A stretch of 64,000 nt of DNA from an uncultured Anaeroplasmataceae bacterium (GTDB lineage Bacteria > Bacillota_I > Bacilli_A > Acholeplasmatales > Anaeroplasmataceae), in assembly GCA_949840955.1 (NCBI GenBank), contig CATKXV010000002.1, positions 220,193 to 284,192 of the forward strand, read 5' to 3'. Positions 45,101 to 53,967 of the stretch are shown one piece after another. Numbering within the stretch: the first letter of the stretch is position 1; each line of letters opens with the position of its first letter. Made by a program: the position numbers and the translations under genes. The notes under the pieces were generated by a model that worked only from the letters and a program-made list of their open reading frames with translations, had not been told where the DNA came from and made no database searches.

Positions 45101-45157
45101 TGCTAATTTTACAAGTTTTAAAAGGAAGAAATCTATAAAAGATTGGAATTAATGAAA

Positions 45158-47836
45158 TTAAATATCATTAATTTTATAACTTGAATCAATTTCTATTAAT
45201 TCATTATAATTGTCTATTTCTACAATGTCAAATTTTGAACACATATTTATTTCAACATTGAAAATATCTTTATAGTAATTAAAAACACATGACTCCCAAA
45301 ATTCCTGTTTACCCTCTTTTGTTTTATATATTTTTGGTAAAAGAGTTCTTATTTTTTTAGAATCCTCTTTGTTCCAATAAGAAATGCCAAAAGCTTGATA
45401 ACAATTTACATTCCCTTTTTTATAATCAACTGCATAATAACTGTCCCTTTTAAAACACCAATCATTTGTTTCATTAACATATACCCCTAAATAATTTGAA
45501 GCGAAGTGATATTTAGAAATAATGTTGGAATTGGTTATAAAAAAATCTGCTTCACAAATATAACAATTATCAATATGTGGTAGAGCTTTGATGATAGAAG
45601 AGATATTGTTTGTATTGTTATAATTATCATTTTCAATTAATTTTAAAAAAGGATACTTAGATAACAACTCATTAAACAATTCTTTTTTATAGCCCGTTAC
45701 AATATATATTTCTTTTATATCTTTTTTAATTAGAGAATCAAGTAAAGTATCTATTATTCTTTTACCATTAATTTTAACTAAAGGCTTTGGACGTTCTAAT
45801 GTGATTGGAACCATTCTAGAACCGAAACCTGCAGCCATTATAACAGCTCTATCCACTTGAAATGGCTTTAACAATTTTAACCCCGTTGGAGTGATTTTTA
45901 GATTTTGTCCTAATTTTTGAAACCATCCATTGTCTAATCCTTTTTTAATAATAGCCTTTACATTATCCCACGAAAGGAGAAGTTTATTAGAAATAAATAG
46001 TGAATCACAGGGGGAATTATTTTCTGCAATATACCTTAGAACGTCAAACTCATAGCGAGATATATTTTTATTATTTTCCTCATCCTCGTTTACTAAATAT
46101 AAAGAATATGTTTTGGCCATAGTGTACCAATTATATAATCCCTCCCCTATAATTGTCCCACAAGATTCTTTATAAAGGGCCCAAACTAGCCAATAGTAGG
46201 CTATAATAGCACTGTAAGCTAAATAATGAAATCGTACTTGATTTGTATAATTTTCTTTACAATATTCCTTAATGAAACTTTCAGCTTGTTCAAGACTATA
46301 CATAGCGTCGACAATGTAATAGCCAACATCTATTCCAGGGTCTCCTAAACCTGCATATTCCCAATCAATTAAAATGGTTTGATTAGATGTGAGCATCCAA
46401 TTATGTTTATAGGTATCCCCATGACAAAAACATTTTTCAATGCCATCACCTTTTGTTTTTTTGTACAGTCGAATAATACACTTTTTTAATTCATCAAAAT
46501 CAGGCATTTGGATTTTAGTTTTTTTTCTAAGCTCTATTTCAAGTTTTTCAGCTTCAACTATAGGATCAAATGTCCAATATATCTCTTCAATAGAAGTAGA
46601 ATGTAGTTTTTTTAACGTTTTAATTATCATTTTAGAATCTTCTATATTATAATAATCGGGCTCTTTAAATGACGAAACATAATAGGAAATTTTCCATCCC
46701 TCTTTATCATCCATATATATATATGTTGAATCAAAACCATATTTTTTTGCGACTTCTAAAGCTATTTTTTCATGTTTACGGTTAATAATTAAATCTGTAC
46801 CTTCTCCTGGCTGACGATAAACATATTGTATGTTTTTTACTGTAAATATAAAAGAGGTATTTGTAAGTCCCTCATACACAGGTCTAAAATTAAGAATATC
46901 AGACTCATTACATTTTAAAGTCAGACAGATATTAGCCATAATTTTACTCTCTGTATGATTTACATATTTATCGTCAAAAGCTCTCAACTCTTCTACAAAA
47001 TCAAATTCGAATATTGTTTCAGGAGGAAAAATTTTTATTGAAAATTTAGGCAAAATAGTTAAATGATCTGCCACAAGTTTCTCCCAAAAGTCATTATCAT
47101 ATTGACCTGTTTCGTGATATTTTTCCATAAGAGAAATTATTGTAGAAGAAAATTCACGATTCCAATAAGAGTGTCCTTGTAAAATATATCCCTTTTCTTT
47201 ACCTTTACTCATAGAAATAATTTCATTCTTTCGATTTACATCGACATACATTTCCTTTGTTTTATAGTTGACAAATTGAGAGGCATAAAAAGAAGTATAT
47301 TCGTATTTTTGAAATGGATTAATAGTGAAATAATTATCGGAAGAACAAATGTAGGTTGAATTGATTTGACCTTTAGAAAGATATAAGGATTCGATATTGT
47401 TTTTTTTGTTAAATTCTGTATTAATTATAAAATTTACATTAAATTTATCCTTAAGATAAAAGAATGATTCCTTTTTGTATCCTAAAACAATGTAAATATT
47501 TTTTATTCCAATTTCTTGCAATTGCCTAATTTGACGTTCTATTAAGATTTCACCTTTTACTTCATATAATCCTTTTGGTAATTCTAACGATAGTGGCACA
47601 AAACGAGACGATGGACCCGCAGCCAAGATTATAGCATTTTGGACCTTGTATTTATCTAATTCCTCAAGTCCGGTTGAAGTAATTTCTTTCTGATTCACAA
47701 ATGATTTCTCTTCAAATTTTTTTATTATTTTAGATATTGTTCCAATTGATAAATTAGTATTATTTGCTATTTTACGATAAGGGTTTCTACCATATTTATA
47801 AATATAATATAAAATTTCAAATTCACATTTAGTCAT
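45158..47836 (-). CDS. Five-domain fusion: winged helix, LicC-like NTase, LicA-like kinase, winged helix, NTase
   Basis: 892 residues. Order: winged helix 1-65 (YGRNPYRKIANNTNLSIGTISKII). Nucleotidyltransferase 66-290 resembles pneumococcal LicC (NNIESLYLSKG), but with a changed loop LAAGPSSR and KG instead of KP. A choline/ethanolamine kinase domain spans 300-585, with CFCHGDTYKHNWM (His472, Asp474, Asn479) and ILIDWEYAG (Asp491). A second winged helix covers 590-662. A second nucleotidyltransferase covers 663-890, with the intact loop MAAGFGSRMVPITLERPKPLV and acidic CEADFF. It would phosphorylate a head group such as choline or ethanolamine, activate it with CTP and possibly control its own genes. 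It lies beside licD, on the other strand. GAGGAAT precedes the ATG. Confidence 0.88.
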   Translation of the reverse strand: MTKCEFEILYYIYKYGRNPYRKIANNTNLSIGTISKIIKKFEEKSFVNQKEITSTGLEELDKYKVQNAIILAAGPSSRFVPLSLELPKGLYEVKGEILIERQIRQLQEIGIKNIYIVLGYKKESFFYLKDKFNVNFIINTEFNKKNNIESLYLSKGQINSTYICSSDNYFTINPFQKYEYTSFYASQFVNYKTKEMYVDVNRKNEIISMSKGKEKGYILQGHSYWNREFSSTIISLMEKYHETGQYDNDFWEKLVADHLTILPKFSIKIFPPETIFEFDFVEELRAFDDKYVNHTESKIMANICLTLKCNESDILNFRPVYEGLTNTSFIFTVKNIQYVYRQPGEGTDLIINRKHEKIALEVAKKYGFDSTYIYMDDKEGWKISYYVSSFKEPDYYNIEDSKMIIKTLKKLHSTSIEEIYWTFDPIVEAEKLEIELRKKTKIQMPDFDELKKCIIRLYKKTKGDGIEKCFCHGDTYKHNWMLTSNQTILIDWEYAGLGDPGIDVGYYIVDAMYSLEQAESFIKEYCKENYTNQVRFHYLAYSAIIAYYWLVWALYKESCGTIIGEGLYNWYTMAKTYSLYLVNEDEENNKNISRYEFDVLRYIAENNSPCDSLFISNKLLLSWDNVKAIIKKGLDNGWFQKLGQNLKITPTGLKLLKPFQVDRAVIMAAGFGSRMVPITLERPKPLVKINGKRIIDTLLDSLIKKDIKEIYIVTGYKKELFNELLSKYPFLKLIENDNYNNTNNISSIIKALPHIDNCYICEADFFITNSNIISKYHFASNYLGVYVNETNDWCFKRDSYYAVDYKKGNVNCYQAFGISYWNKEDSKKIRTLLPKIYKTKEGKQEFWESCVFNYYKDIFNVEINMCSKFDIVEIDNYNELIEIDSSYKINDI

Positions 47837-47867
47837 CTTATTCCTCTTTTCAATTCTTATTATTATG

Positions 47868-47896
47868 ATTATACCTCAAAACTAAAAGAATTACTA
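47868..47896 (-). promoter_or_regulatory. Probable promoter of the giant fusion gene
   Basis: On the minus strand, -10 TATAAT at 47868-47873 with a weak -35 TAGTAA at 47891-47896, 17 bp apart. Confidence 0.5.
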
Positions 47897-47941
47897 TATT
47901 TATAAAAATAGTATATAAAAATTTTAAAAATAAGATTAAAT

Positions 47942-47978
47942 TGTTCATTAATTTCGAAATATGGTTGCAAAGTGAACA
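47942..47978. promoter_or_regulatory. Inverted repeat TGTTCA-N25-TGAACA, candidate operator
   Basis: TGTTCA (47942-47947) and TGAACA (47973-47978) are separated by 25 bp. The right half lies in the spacer of the plus-strand promoter at 47965-47993. The same element with the same 25-bp gap is at 59377-59413. Confidence 0.55.
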
Positions 47979-47993
47979 AATTTATTTTAAAAT
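47965..47993 (+). promoter_or_regulatory. Promoter of the amidohydrolase gene
   Basis: TTGCAA (47965-47970), a 17-bp spacer and TAAAAT (47988-47993). Confidence 0.55.
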
Positions 47994-48030
47994 CTATTAT
48001 ATAAAGAAAAGTAAACTAGAGGTGAATTAA

Positions 48031-49599
48031 ATGAAATGTTATGAAGGTAATATATTAACAGTGGATTCTGAAAATACAGTTTGTCGCTATTTAGTAGAAA
48101 ATAATGGAATTATACAGTATGTTGGTAATGAGTTGCCTAATGAATTTAAAAATTTAGAAACGATAAAATTAGGATCAAAGGCTTTAATACCATCTTTTGT
48201 TGATACGCACCAACATTTTGCCTCTTTATCTACATTTAATGCGGGTTTAAATATAATGAATGCAAGTTCTAACAGAGAAATGCTGGTTATGATTGAAGAA
48301 TTTGTAAAACAGACAAAAAATAAAGTTTTAATATGTTTTGGTGCATCACCATATTCTGTTCAAGAGAAAAAATTAATTTGTAAAACAGAGTTAGATACTG
48401 TTTGTCCTAATAAAGAATTGATGGTAGTAAAATATGATGGTCATGCGTGCATTATTAACACAAAGCTTTTGAAAAAGTTAGATAAAAAGTTATCAAAACT
48501 AAGGGGGTATCATCCAGATACTGGGGAAATGAATCAAGAGGCTTTTTTTGCAGTATCTGATTATATAACGAGATCTTTATCAATTTTGAAATTGATTAAA
48601 AATATGCAAAAATGTATTGATTTTCATGCCAAGCAAGGTATAGGAATGATTCATAGTGTTAGCGGTGTTGGATTTCCTTTCAATTTAGATATAACTATTG
48701 AAAAAATTTTTGCTAAGTCTTTAAAAAATAATTTTCAATTACGTATTTTCCCTCAGTCTATGAATCCCAAAGTGGCCAAGCGTAGAAAATTATCTAGAAT
48801 TGGTGGTTGTTTTGAGTGTGCACTTGATGGTTGCTTTGGATCTCATGATGCAGCACTAATTGAAAAATATATTGATGAGGTTAGTGGGAATGGTGTTTTA
48901 TATTATTCAGATGAAAAAGTAATAGATTTTTGTAAAAAAGCTAATAGACTGGGGCTACAAATTGAATTACATGCAATAGGAGATAAAGCTTTCAATCAAG
49001 CTACAAAAGCAATAAAGGAGGCTTTAGATGATTTTCCAAGGAAAGATCATAGACATGGAATCATTCATGCTTGCTTACCCACCAAGGAGGGAATAGAGAT
49101 ATGTAAAGATTATAATATACAACTTCCTATTCAGAGCGCATTTATTAATTGGAGCCAAGAGCCAAACGACTATTTAGAAAGTATTTTAGGTAAAAAAAGA
49201 TTGAATCTATTGAATCCTATTAAAACTTTTTATGAGAATAATATAATTGTTTCTTTTGGTTCTGATGGACCTTGTACAACTCCAAATCCTATTGAATGGA
49301 TAGATAAAGCAGTAAATAATGACAATCAAAACGAATGCATTACAGTCCAGGATGCCTTAAGAATGTGTACTTATAATGGATATTTTACTACTTTTGATGA
49401 GAAAAAAAGAGGAAGTTTAGAAAAGGGGAAAATAGCGGACATGGTGATTTTATCCGACAATCCTTATTCTGTTAATAAACATAATTTAAAAAACATTAAA
49501 ATAGAAAAGTTGATTTTATCTGGAAAACCATATGTATCTTGTAATAGAAATGCTTTAATTACTTTAATATCTGGTATTTTTTCCAAAAGAAAATATTAA
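48031..49599 (+). CDS. Amidohydrolase family 3 (YtcJ-like) metal-dependent hydrolase
   Basis: 522 residues. It has the amidohydrolase metal sites in order: DTHQHF near residue 60, the Lys-strand region VKYDGHACI, LQIELHAIGDKAFNQA (His), GIIHACLP (His) and SFGSDGPCTTPNP (Asp). The end RGSLEKGKIADMVILSDNP is also typical. Such enzymes cut amide or related bonds; the substrate here is unknown. It faces away from the giant fusion gene and shares its control region, so it likely belongs to the same pathway, for example freeing an amino group donor. GAGGTGAA precedes the ATG. Confidence 0.87.
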   Translation: MKCYEGNILTVDSENTVCRYLVENNGIIQYVGNELPNEFKNLETIKLGSKALIPSFVDTHQHFASLSTFNAGLNIMNASSNREMLVMIEEFVKQTKNKVLICFGASPYSVQEKKLICKTELDTVCPNKELMVVKYDGHACIINTKLLKKLDKKLSKLRGYHPDTGEMNQEAFFAVSDYITRSLSILKLIKNMQKCIDFHAKQGIGMIHSVSGVGFPFNLDITIEKIFAKSLKNNFQLRIFPQSMNPKVAKRRKLSRIGGCFECALDGCFGSHDAALIEKYIDEVSGNGVLYYSDEKVIDFCKKANRLGLQIELHAIGDKAFNQATKAIKEALDDFPRKDHRHGIIHACLPTKEGIEICKDYNIQLPIQSAFINWSQEPNDYLESILGKKRLNLLNPIKTFYENNIIVSFGSDGPCTTPNPIEWIDKAVNNDNQNECITVQDALRMCTYNGYFTTFDEKKRGSLEKGKIADMVILSDNPYSVNKHNLKNIKIEKLILSGKPYVSCNRNALITLISGIFSKRKY

Positions 49600-49612
49600 T
49601 TAATCTTTTTAA

Positions 49613-50425
49613 TTAATTAAAATAACGACGTATATCAAAGGAACCATTAGTATTTTTTAAAGATACTAGTTTTTCCCCATTTTTATAAATAAATTTATTA
49701 TAATAATTTATAGTTTCGAAATCCAATGAAAAGTTTTCACATAAAATATTAAATGTATATCCATAATTGCCATTCAAATCTATATATACATCACCGTTAT
49801 CTTGTACTAAGTTTAGTTTTTCAAAACTATTTTGCGAAATTCTAGTTGATGCACACTTTAGATTCAATGATATGGAATCAAATATATTATTTGTTAAATT
49901 GACTAAATGAATTCTATCATATAATATTTCACAATTTTCAATTTGGCTATTTTTAATAACGCAGCATTCGTGAAGTTCTCCAGCATTTATATAAGATTTT
50001 AATTGATTAATTTTGCAGTTAGATATTTCAAATTGTCCAACTTTAGAATGGATTTCTAAAGAGTTTGTAGTAGTTTTATCAATAAAAATATTATTTGAAA
50101 AACCATTAATATAAATAAAAGATAACACTTTTTTATCATTCAAATTAATAGTTAAATCAACATTATCATTTCCAGAGTATTCTATTAAAAGCTCTTTATT
50201 ATCTAATTTAAAATTAAACTTATTTGGATTAATTTTATTTGCAGAGAATTCAAATTTGTTAGATTCTGTAAGTTTGATTGTTCCAAAAGTCCAATTTATT
50301 TTTATTATTTCTACTTCATTTTGGATTTCATAATTTGCATCTATATTTTCAATGTCTTCATTTAAACAACTTGATAGAATAAAAAGGGTTAACAAAAACA
50401 GTGTAAAATTTAATAAACTTTTCAA
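49613..50425 (-). CDS. Lipoprotein with beta-helix-like repeats, unknown function
   Basis: 270 residues from TTG 50423-50425, which follows GGAG by 9 bp; the ATG 11 codons upstream precedes that site. A signal peptide ends LFILSSC, a good lipobox. The rest is Asn/Ile-rich with short strands (FEISNCKINQLKSYINAGELHECCVIKNSQIENCEILYDRIHLVNLTNN), which looks like a right-handed beta-helix or a DUF4097-like adhesin fold. I do not recognise it further. It is strongly AT-rich and lies alone on the minus strand, convergent with the amidohydrolase with only 13 bp between. Confidence 0.6.
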   Translation of the reverse strand: MKSLLNFTLFLLTLFILSSCLNEDIENIDANYEIQNEVEIIKINWTFGTIKLTESNKFEFSANKINPNKFNFKLDNKELLIEYSGNDNVDLTINLNDKKVLSFIYINGFSNNIFIDKTTTNSLEIHSKVGQFEISNCKINQLKSYINAGELHECCVIKNSQIENCEILYDRIHLVNLTNNIFDSISLNLKCASTRISQNSFEKLNLVQDNGDVYIDLNGNYGYTFNILCENFSLDFETINYYNKFIYKNGEKLVSLKNTNGSFDIRRYFN

Positions 50426-50555
50426 AATTATCAACTCCAGTTTAATATATTTTATCATTATTATTTGAATACTACAACTATCTTATGTAAAAATTGTAAT
50501 CATTTTATAAATGAGAATGCTTAGTCGTTTGAAAATTATGTGTTTGTTAATATTA

Positions 50556-50584
50556 TTGAATATTATTAAAATAAATGGTAAAAT
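50556..50584 (+). promoter_or_regulatory. Promoter of the glf operon
   Basis: TTGAAT (50556-50561), a 17-bp spacer and TAAAAT (50579-50584). The -10 context AAATGGTAAAATA equals that at 27847-27875. Confidence 0.65.
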
Positions 50585-50642
50585 ATAAAACGATAAAAAT
50601 GAATATTTTTGGAGATATTATGATATTAAGGAGGTGAATTTT

Positions 50643-51737
50643 ATGTATGATTATTTAATTGTAGGTTCTGGATTATATGGAGCTGTATGTGCCCATGAGC
50701 TTACTCAAAAAGGATTTAGCTGTTTGGTTGTAGAAAAAAGAAATCATTTGGGTGGGAATATCTATACTGAAGAAGTAGAAGGAATTCAGGTGCATAAGTA
50801 TGGTGCTCATATATTTCACACTTCAAATGAAGAGGTTTGGAAATATATGAATCAATTTGCTAAATTTAATCATTATGTAAATTCACCGATAGCTAGATAT
50901 CATGATGAATGCTATAATTTGCCGTTTAATATGAATACTTTTACAAAGCTTTGGCCAAATGTATTTACTCCTGAAGAGGCAAGAATCAAAATCGAAGAAG
51001 AAAAGAAGGATTCCTTTAAGGAAAATCCTTCCAACTTAGAAGAACAAGCTCTATCCTTGGTTGGGAAAACAATATATGAAAAATTGATTAAAGGATATAC
51101 AGAAAAACAATGGGGAAAGCCTTGTAAGGAGCTCCCAGCATTTATTATCAAGCGTTTGCCTGTACGGTATACCTTTGATAATAATTACTTTAATGATATT
51201 TATCAAGGTATTCCTATAGGTGGGTATACAAAAATCATTGAAAAGATGTTGGCTGGAATTGAAGTCAAATTAAATTATAACTTTTTAGAGCATAAAGAGC
51301 AATTATCGAAAATGGCTAAAAAGATTATTTATACAGGTCCAATTGATGAATATTATGAATATTGCTTCGGACCACTAGAATATAGATCGATTCGGTTTGA
51401 AACAGAAGTATTGGATATGAATAATTATCAAGGAAATGCTGTGGTTAATTATACAGCTGAGGATATTCCTTTTACAAGAATCATAGAGCACAAGCATTTT
51501 GATTTTGGATCACAAAAGAAAACAGTAATATCAAAGGAATTTTCTTCGACATGGCATACTGGTGATGAACCCTACTATCCGATTAATGACCAGCATAATA
51601 ATGATTTATATCAAAAATATAAAAAGCTTTCTTTAAAGGATACTAAAGTTGTTTTTGGGGGAAGGCTAGGCTTGTATAAATATATGGATATGGATGATAT
51701 TGTTGAAAGTGCACTTGAATTTGTGCGTGGTGAATAA
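50643..51737 (+). CDS. glf: UDP-galactopyranose mutase
   Basis: 364 residues from ATG 50643 after AAGGAGGTGA; an in-frame GTG at 50634 is inside that site. The flavoenzyme converts UDP-galactopyranose to UDP-galactofuranose. FAD loop: YLIVGSGLYGAVCAHEL. It has VEKRNHLGGNIYTEE, HKYGAHIFHTSNEEVW, GYTEKQWGKPCKELPAFIIKRLPVR and the end VVFGGRLGLYKYMDMDDIVESAL, all strong Glf marks. It shows that the second gene set builds a galactofuranose-containing polymer. Confidence 0.96.
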   Translation: MYDYLIVGSGLYGAVCAHELTQKGFSCLVVEKRNHLGGNIYTEEVEGIQVHKYGAHIFHTSNEEVWKYMNQFAKFNHYVNSPIARYHDECYNLPFNMNTFTKLWPNVFTPEEARIKIEEEKKDSFKENPSNLEEQALSLVGKTIYEKLIKGYTEKQWGKPCKELPAFIIKRLPVRYTFDNNYFNDIYQGIPIGGYTKIIEKMLAGIEVKLNYNFLEHKEQLSKMAKKIIYTGPIDEYYEYCFGPLEYRSIRFETEVLDMNNYQGNAVVNYTAEDIPFTRIIEHKHFDFGSQKKTVISKEFSSTWHTGDEPYYPINDQHNNDLYQKYKKLSLKDTKVVFGGRLGLYKYMDMDDIVESALEFVRGE

Positions 51738-51738
51738 T

Positions 51739-52845
51739 ATGAAGCATATTGTTATATTGAATAGCCATTGGTGCTCTGGTGGAGCAGAAAGCATGATAAC
51801 GAATTTAATATCTGCAATGGATAAATCAAATCTGCAATTTACCATTCTTGTAACCCAAAAGGAATCGAATTTATTTGATGATATATTAAAGGAAAATCAA
51901 GTGAATTTTAAAACCATATTAGAAAAGCCTATTTCAAATCCAATATGGCGCACATTGAAAAATGGGCAAAAAATAAAAAAAGCTTTATTAGAATTGAAAA
52001 TAGATGTTTTACACATCAATTGTAGCAATGCTTCAGGTTTAAAATATGCAAAACTTGCAAAAAGGCTTGGCATACCTAAGGTTATCGTTCATTCCCATAA
52101 TGCAAAAATAGAGAAGGATATTTTCGGTTTAAAAACCTGGTTTCATAAGCATTGGAAAAAGAAGTATTCTATCTATCCAGATGTTACGATTGCTTGTTCA
52201 GAGCTGGCTTATCGTTTCATGTTTTCAAAAAAATGTAATAAAGAAAAAATTTTATTAAATAATGGAGTTGATACATATAAGCTTCAATTTAATAAAATAA
52301 TAAGAAATGAATTAAGAAATCAATATGGGATATCTGAGGACGAGATTCTTTTGGGACATATTGGAAGATTTGTTGAACAAAAGAATCATAAATTCTTAAT
52401 TGATATCGTAAAGGAATTGAAACAAAGAAATTTTAATTGTCGTTTAATGCTATTGGGAGAAGGGTATCTTAAGCCAGAAATTTTTCAATATGCAGAGGCG
52501 TGTGGAGTAGCTTCATATATTATTGACGCAGGTGTTCAAAAGGACGCGTATCGATTTTATCAAGCATTTGATTATTTTCTTTTGCCAAGTCTACATGAAG
52601 GCTTGCCTGTTGTTGGTATAGAAGCACAGGCAGCAGGACTGCCTTGTGCTTTTGCTGATACAATTGATCAGGATATAAAAATATTAGATTCCTCAGTTTT
52701 ATTGCCTATTAATCAAATTTCTTATTGGGTAGATTATATATTGCACGATAAAACAGAACGGAAGGATACATCCTTTATCATAAAAGAGCATGGATATGAT
52801 ATAAGAAGCTCTGCAAAAACATTAAAAGAAATTTATACATCATAG
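51739..52845 (+). CDS. Glycosyltransferase family 4
   Basis: 368 residues from ATG 51739, two bases after the glf stop. GT-B fold: HIVILNSHWCSGGAESMITNLISAM, VIVHSHNAKIEKD, then LGHIGRFVEQKNHKFLIDIVKEL and the EX7E region LPSLHEGLPVVGIEAQAAGLPC. The group contains EpsF-like enzymes of capsule clusters. It may move galactofuranose or another sugar; donor unknown. Confidence 0.9.
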   Translation: MKHIVILNSHWCSGGAESMITNLISAMDKSNLQFTILVTQKESNLFDDILKENQVNFKTILEKPISNPIWRTLKNGQKIKKALLELKIDVLHINCSNASGLKYAKLAKRLGIPKVIVHSHNAKIEKDIFGLKTWFHKHWKKKYSIYPDVTIACSELAYRFMFSKKCNKEKILLNNGVDTYKLQFNKIIRNELRNQYGISEDEILLGHIGRFVEQKNHKFLIDIVKELKQRNFNCRLMLLGEGYLKPEIFQYAEACGVASYIIDAGVQKDAYRFYQAFDYFLLPSLHEGLPVVGIEAQAAGLPCAFADTIDQDIKILDSSVLLPINQISYWVDYILHDKTERKDTSFIIKEHGYDIRSSAKTLKEIYTS

Positions 52846-52862
52846 CTTAGGAGGTGATTTGT

Positions 52863-53954
52863 TTGTTAGTTTATATACTTATGACTGCTTTGACAGCGGC
52901 TTTTCTTGGGCTTAGTCAATATTGTTATCAAAAGTCTAAGGGAGAAGTTAATAAAAATAAATATAAGGCTTTATATTACAGCCTGTTTGTTTTATCCGTT
53001 CTTCCTATGACATTAGTTGCAGGATTAAGATATGAAGTTGGAACAGATTATAATCACACCTATGTACCTAATTTTTTGAATGCATTGGTTAAAAATGACC
53101 AATATTCTGAGGTTCCATTCCTATGGCTAAATATGGGGCTAAGAAGAATAACGGATGATCCAATGTGGCTGTTTTTAATTATGGGCTTTTTATTTGCCTT
53201 CTTTATGAATCTATCCATAAGGAAGCTTTCAGATAATTGGGCCTTGTCTTCCATTTTGTTGGTTGCTTCAATCATATTTTTTGTGTCTTTAAATAATTCT
53301 AGACAAATGGTCGCTTTAGCTATTTCTATATATGGCTTTAGCTTTGCGTTAGAGAAAAAAGTGGTTCAAAGCCTTCTTTGCTTAGCTTTAGCGATGTGCT
53401 TCCATTCCTCTATGATTATTCTATTGCCATTTTACTTTTTAATTCATTGGAAATGGTTTAAAAGGTATTTTTTTGTTTTTGTTATTCTTTCCATTTGTAT
53501 TCTTCCTTTTATGAATCCTGTAGTTCGATTTGTATTACCTTATTTTAAATATGGTTATTATTTTGGATCGGAACATGATAATGGAAAATCAATATACCCT
53601 TATTTTATTCAAACCTTGAGTGTAAGCTTGATTGCTTTATGCTATTTTAAGCCTTTAGAAAGTCAATACAAGAAAAAATTCTTCCCTTTATTTTTAATGA
53701 GTGTTTGTGCTACATTGATAGGCTTTTTAGGATTTTTTGTTCGTATCCCTGAAATGATGTCTAGATTTTTGTTGAACTTTTCTTGGGCCAATATATTTTT
53801 AATTCCAATGATAGTTCATGTAGAGAAGAATAAAATATCGAAAATATGCATTTTAATTATTTTGATTATATTATTATATGCACCTACCTATTTGATGATC
53901 AATGTGTGGAATAACCATGAGGTGTTACCATATCAATGGATCTTTGGTAAATAA
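52863..53954 (+). CDS. EpsG-family polysaccharide polymerase-like membrane protein
   Basis: 363 residues, start TTG 52863 a few bases after TAGGAGGTGA (the in-frame GTG at 52854 is part of that site). About nine hydrophobic helices. LVAGLRYEVGTDYNHTY is the EpsG hallmark (G-x-R-x-x-x-G-T-D-Y), and SLNNSRQMVALAISIYGFSFA and CFHSSMIILLPFYFL are the next conserved parts. It probably acts as the Wzy of the second set. It is followed by a clear paralogue. Confidence 0.85.
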   Translation: MLVYILMTALTAAFLGLSQYCYQKSKGEVNKNKYKALYYSLFVLSVLPMTLVAGLRYEVGTDYNHTYVPNFLNALVKNDQYSEVPFLWLNMGLRRITDDPMWLFLIMGFLFAFFMNLSIRKLSDNWALSSILLVASIIFFVSLNNSRQMVALAISIYGFSFALEKKVVQSLLCLALAMCFHSSMIILLPFYFLIHWKWFKRYFFVFVILSICILPFMNPVVRFVLPYFKYGYYFGSEHDNGKSIYPYFIQTLSVSLIALCYFKPLESQYKKKFFPLFLMSVCATLIGFLGFFVRIPEMMSRFLLNFSWANIFLIPMIVHVEKNKISKICILIILIILLYAPTYLMINVWNNHEVLPYQWIFGK

Positions 53955-53967
53955 GGAGGCAAGAGCT

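Noticed and set aside
49590..49622. Palindrome of TTAATTAA on both sides of a T run between two convergent genes.
   Set aside because: The stem is only A-T pairs and overlaps both stop codons; it may end transcription weakly but I cannot support it as a terminator.
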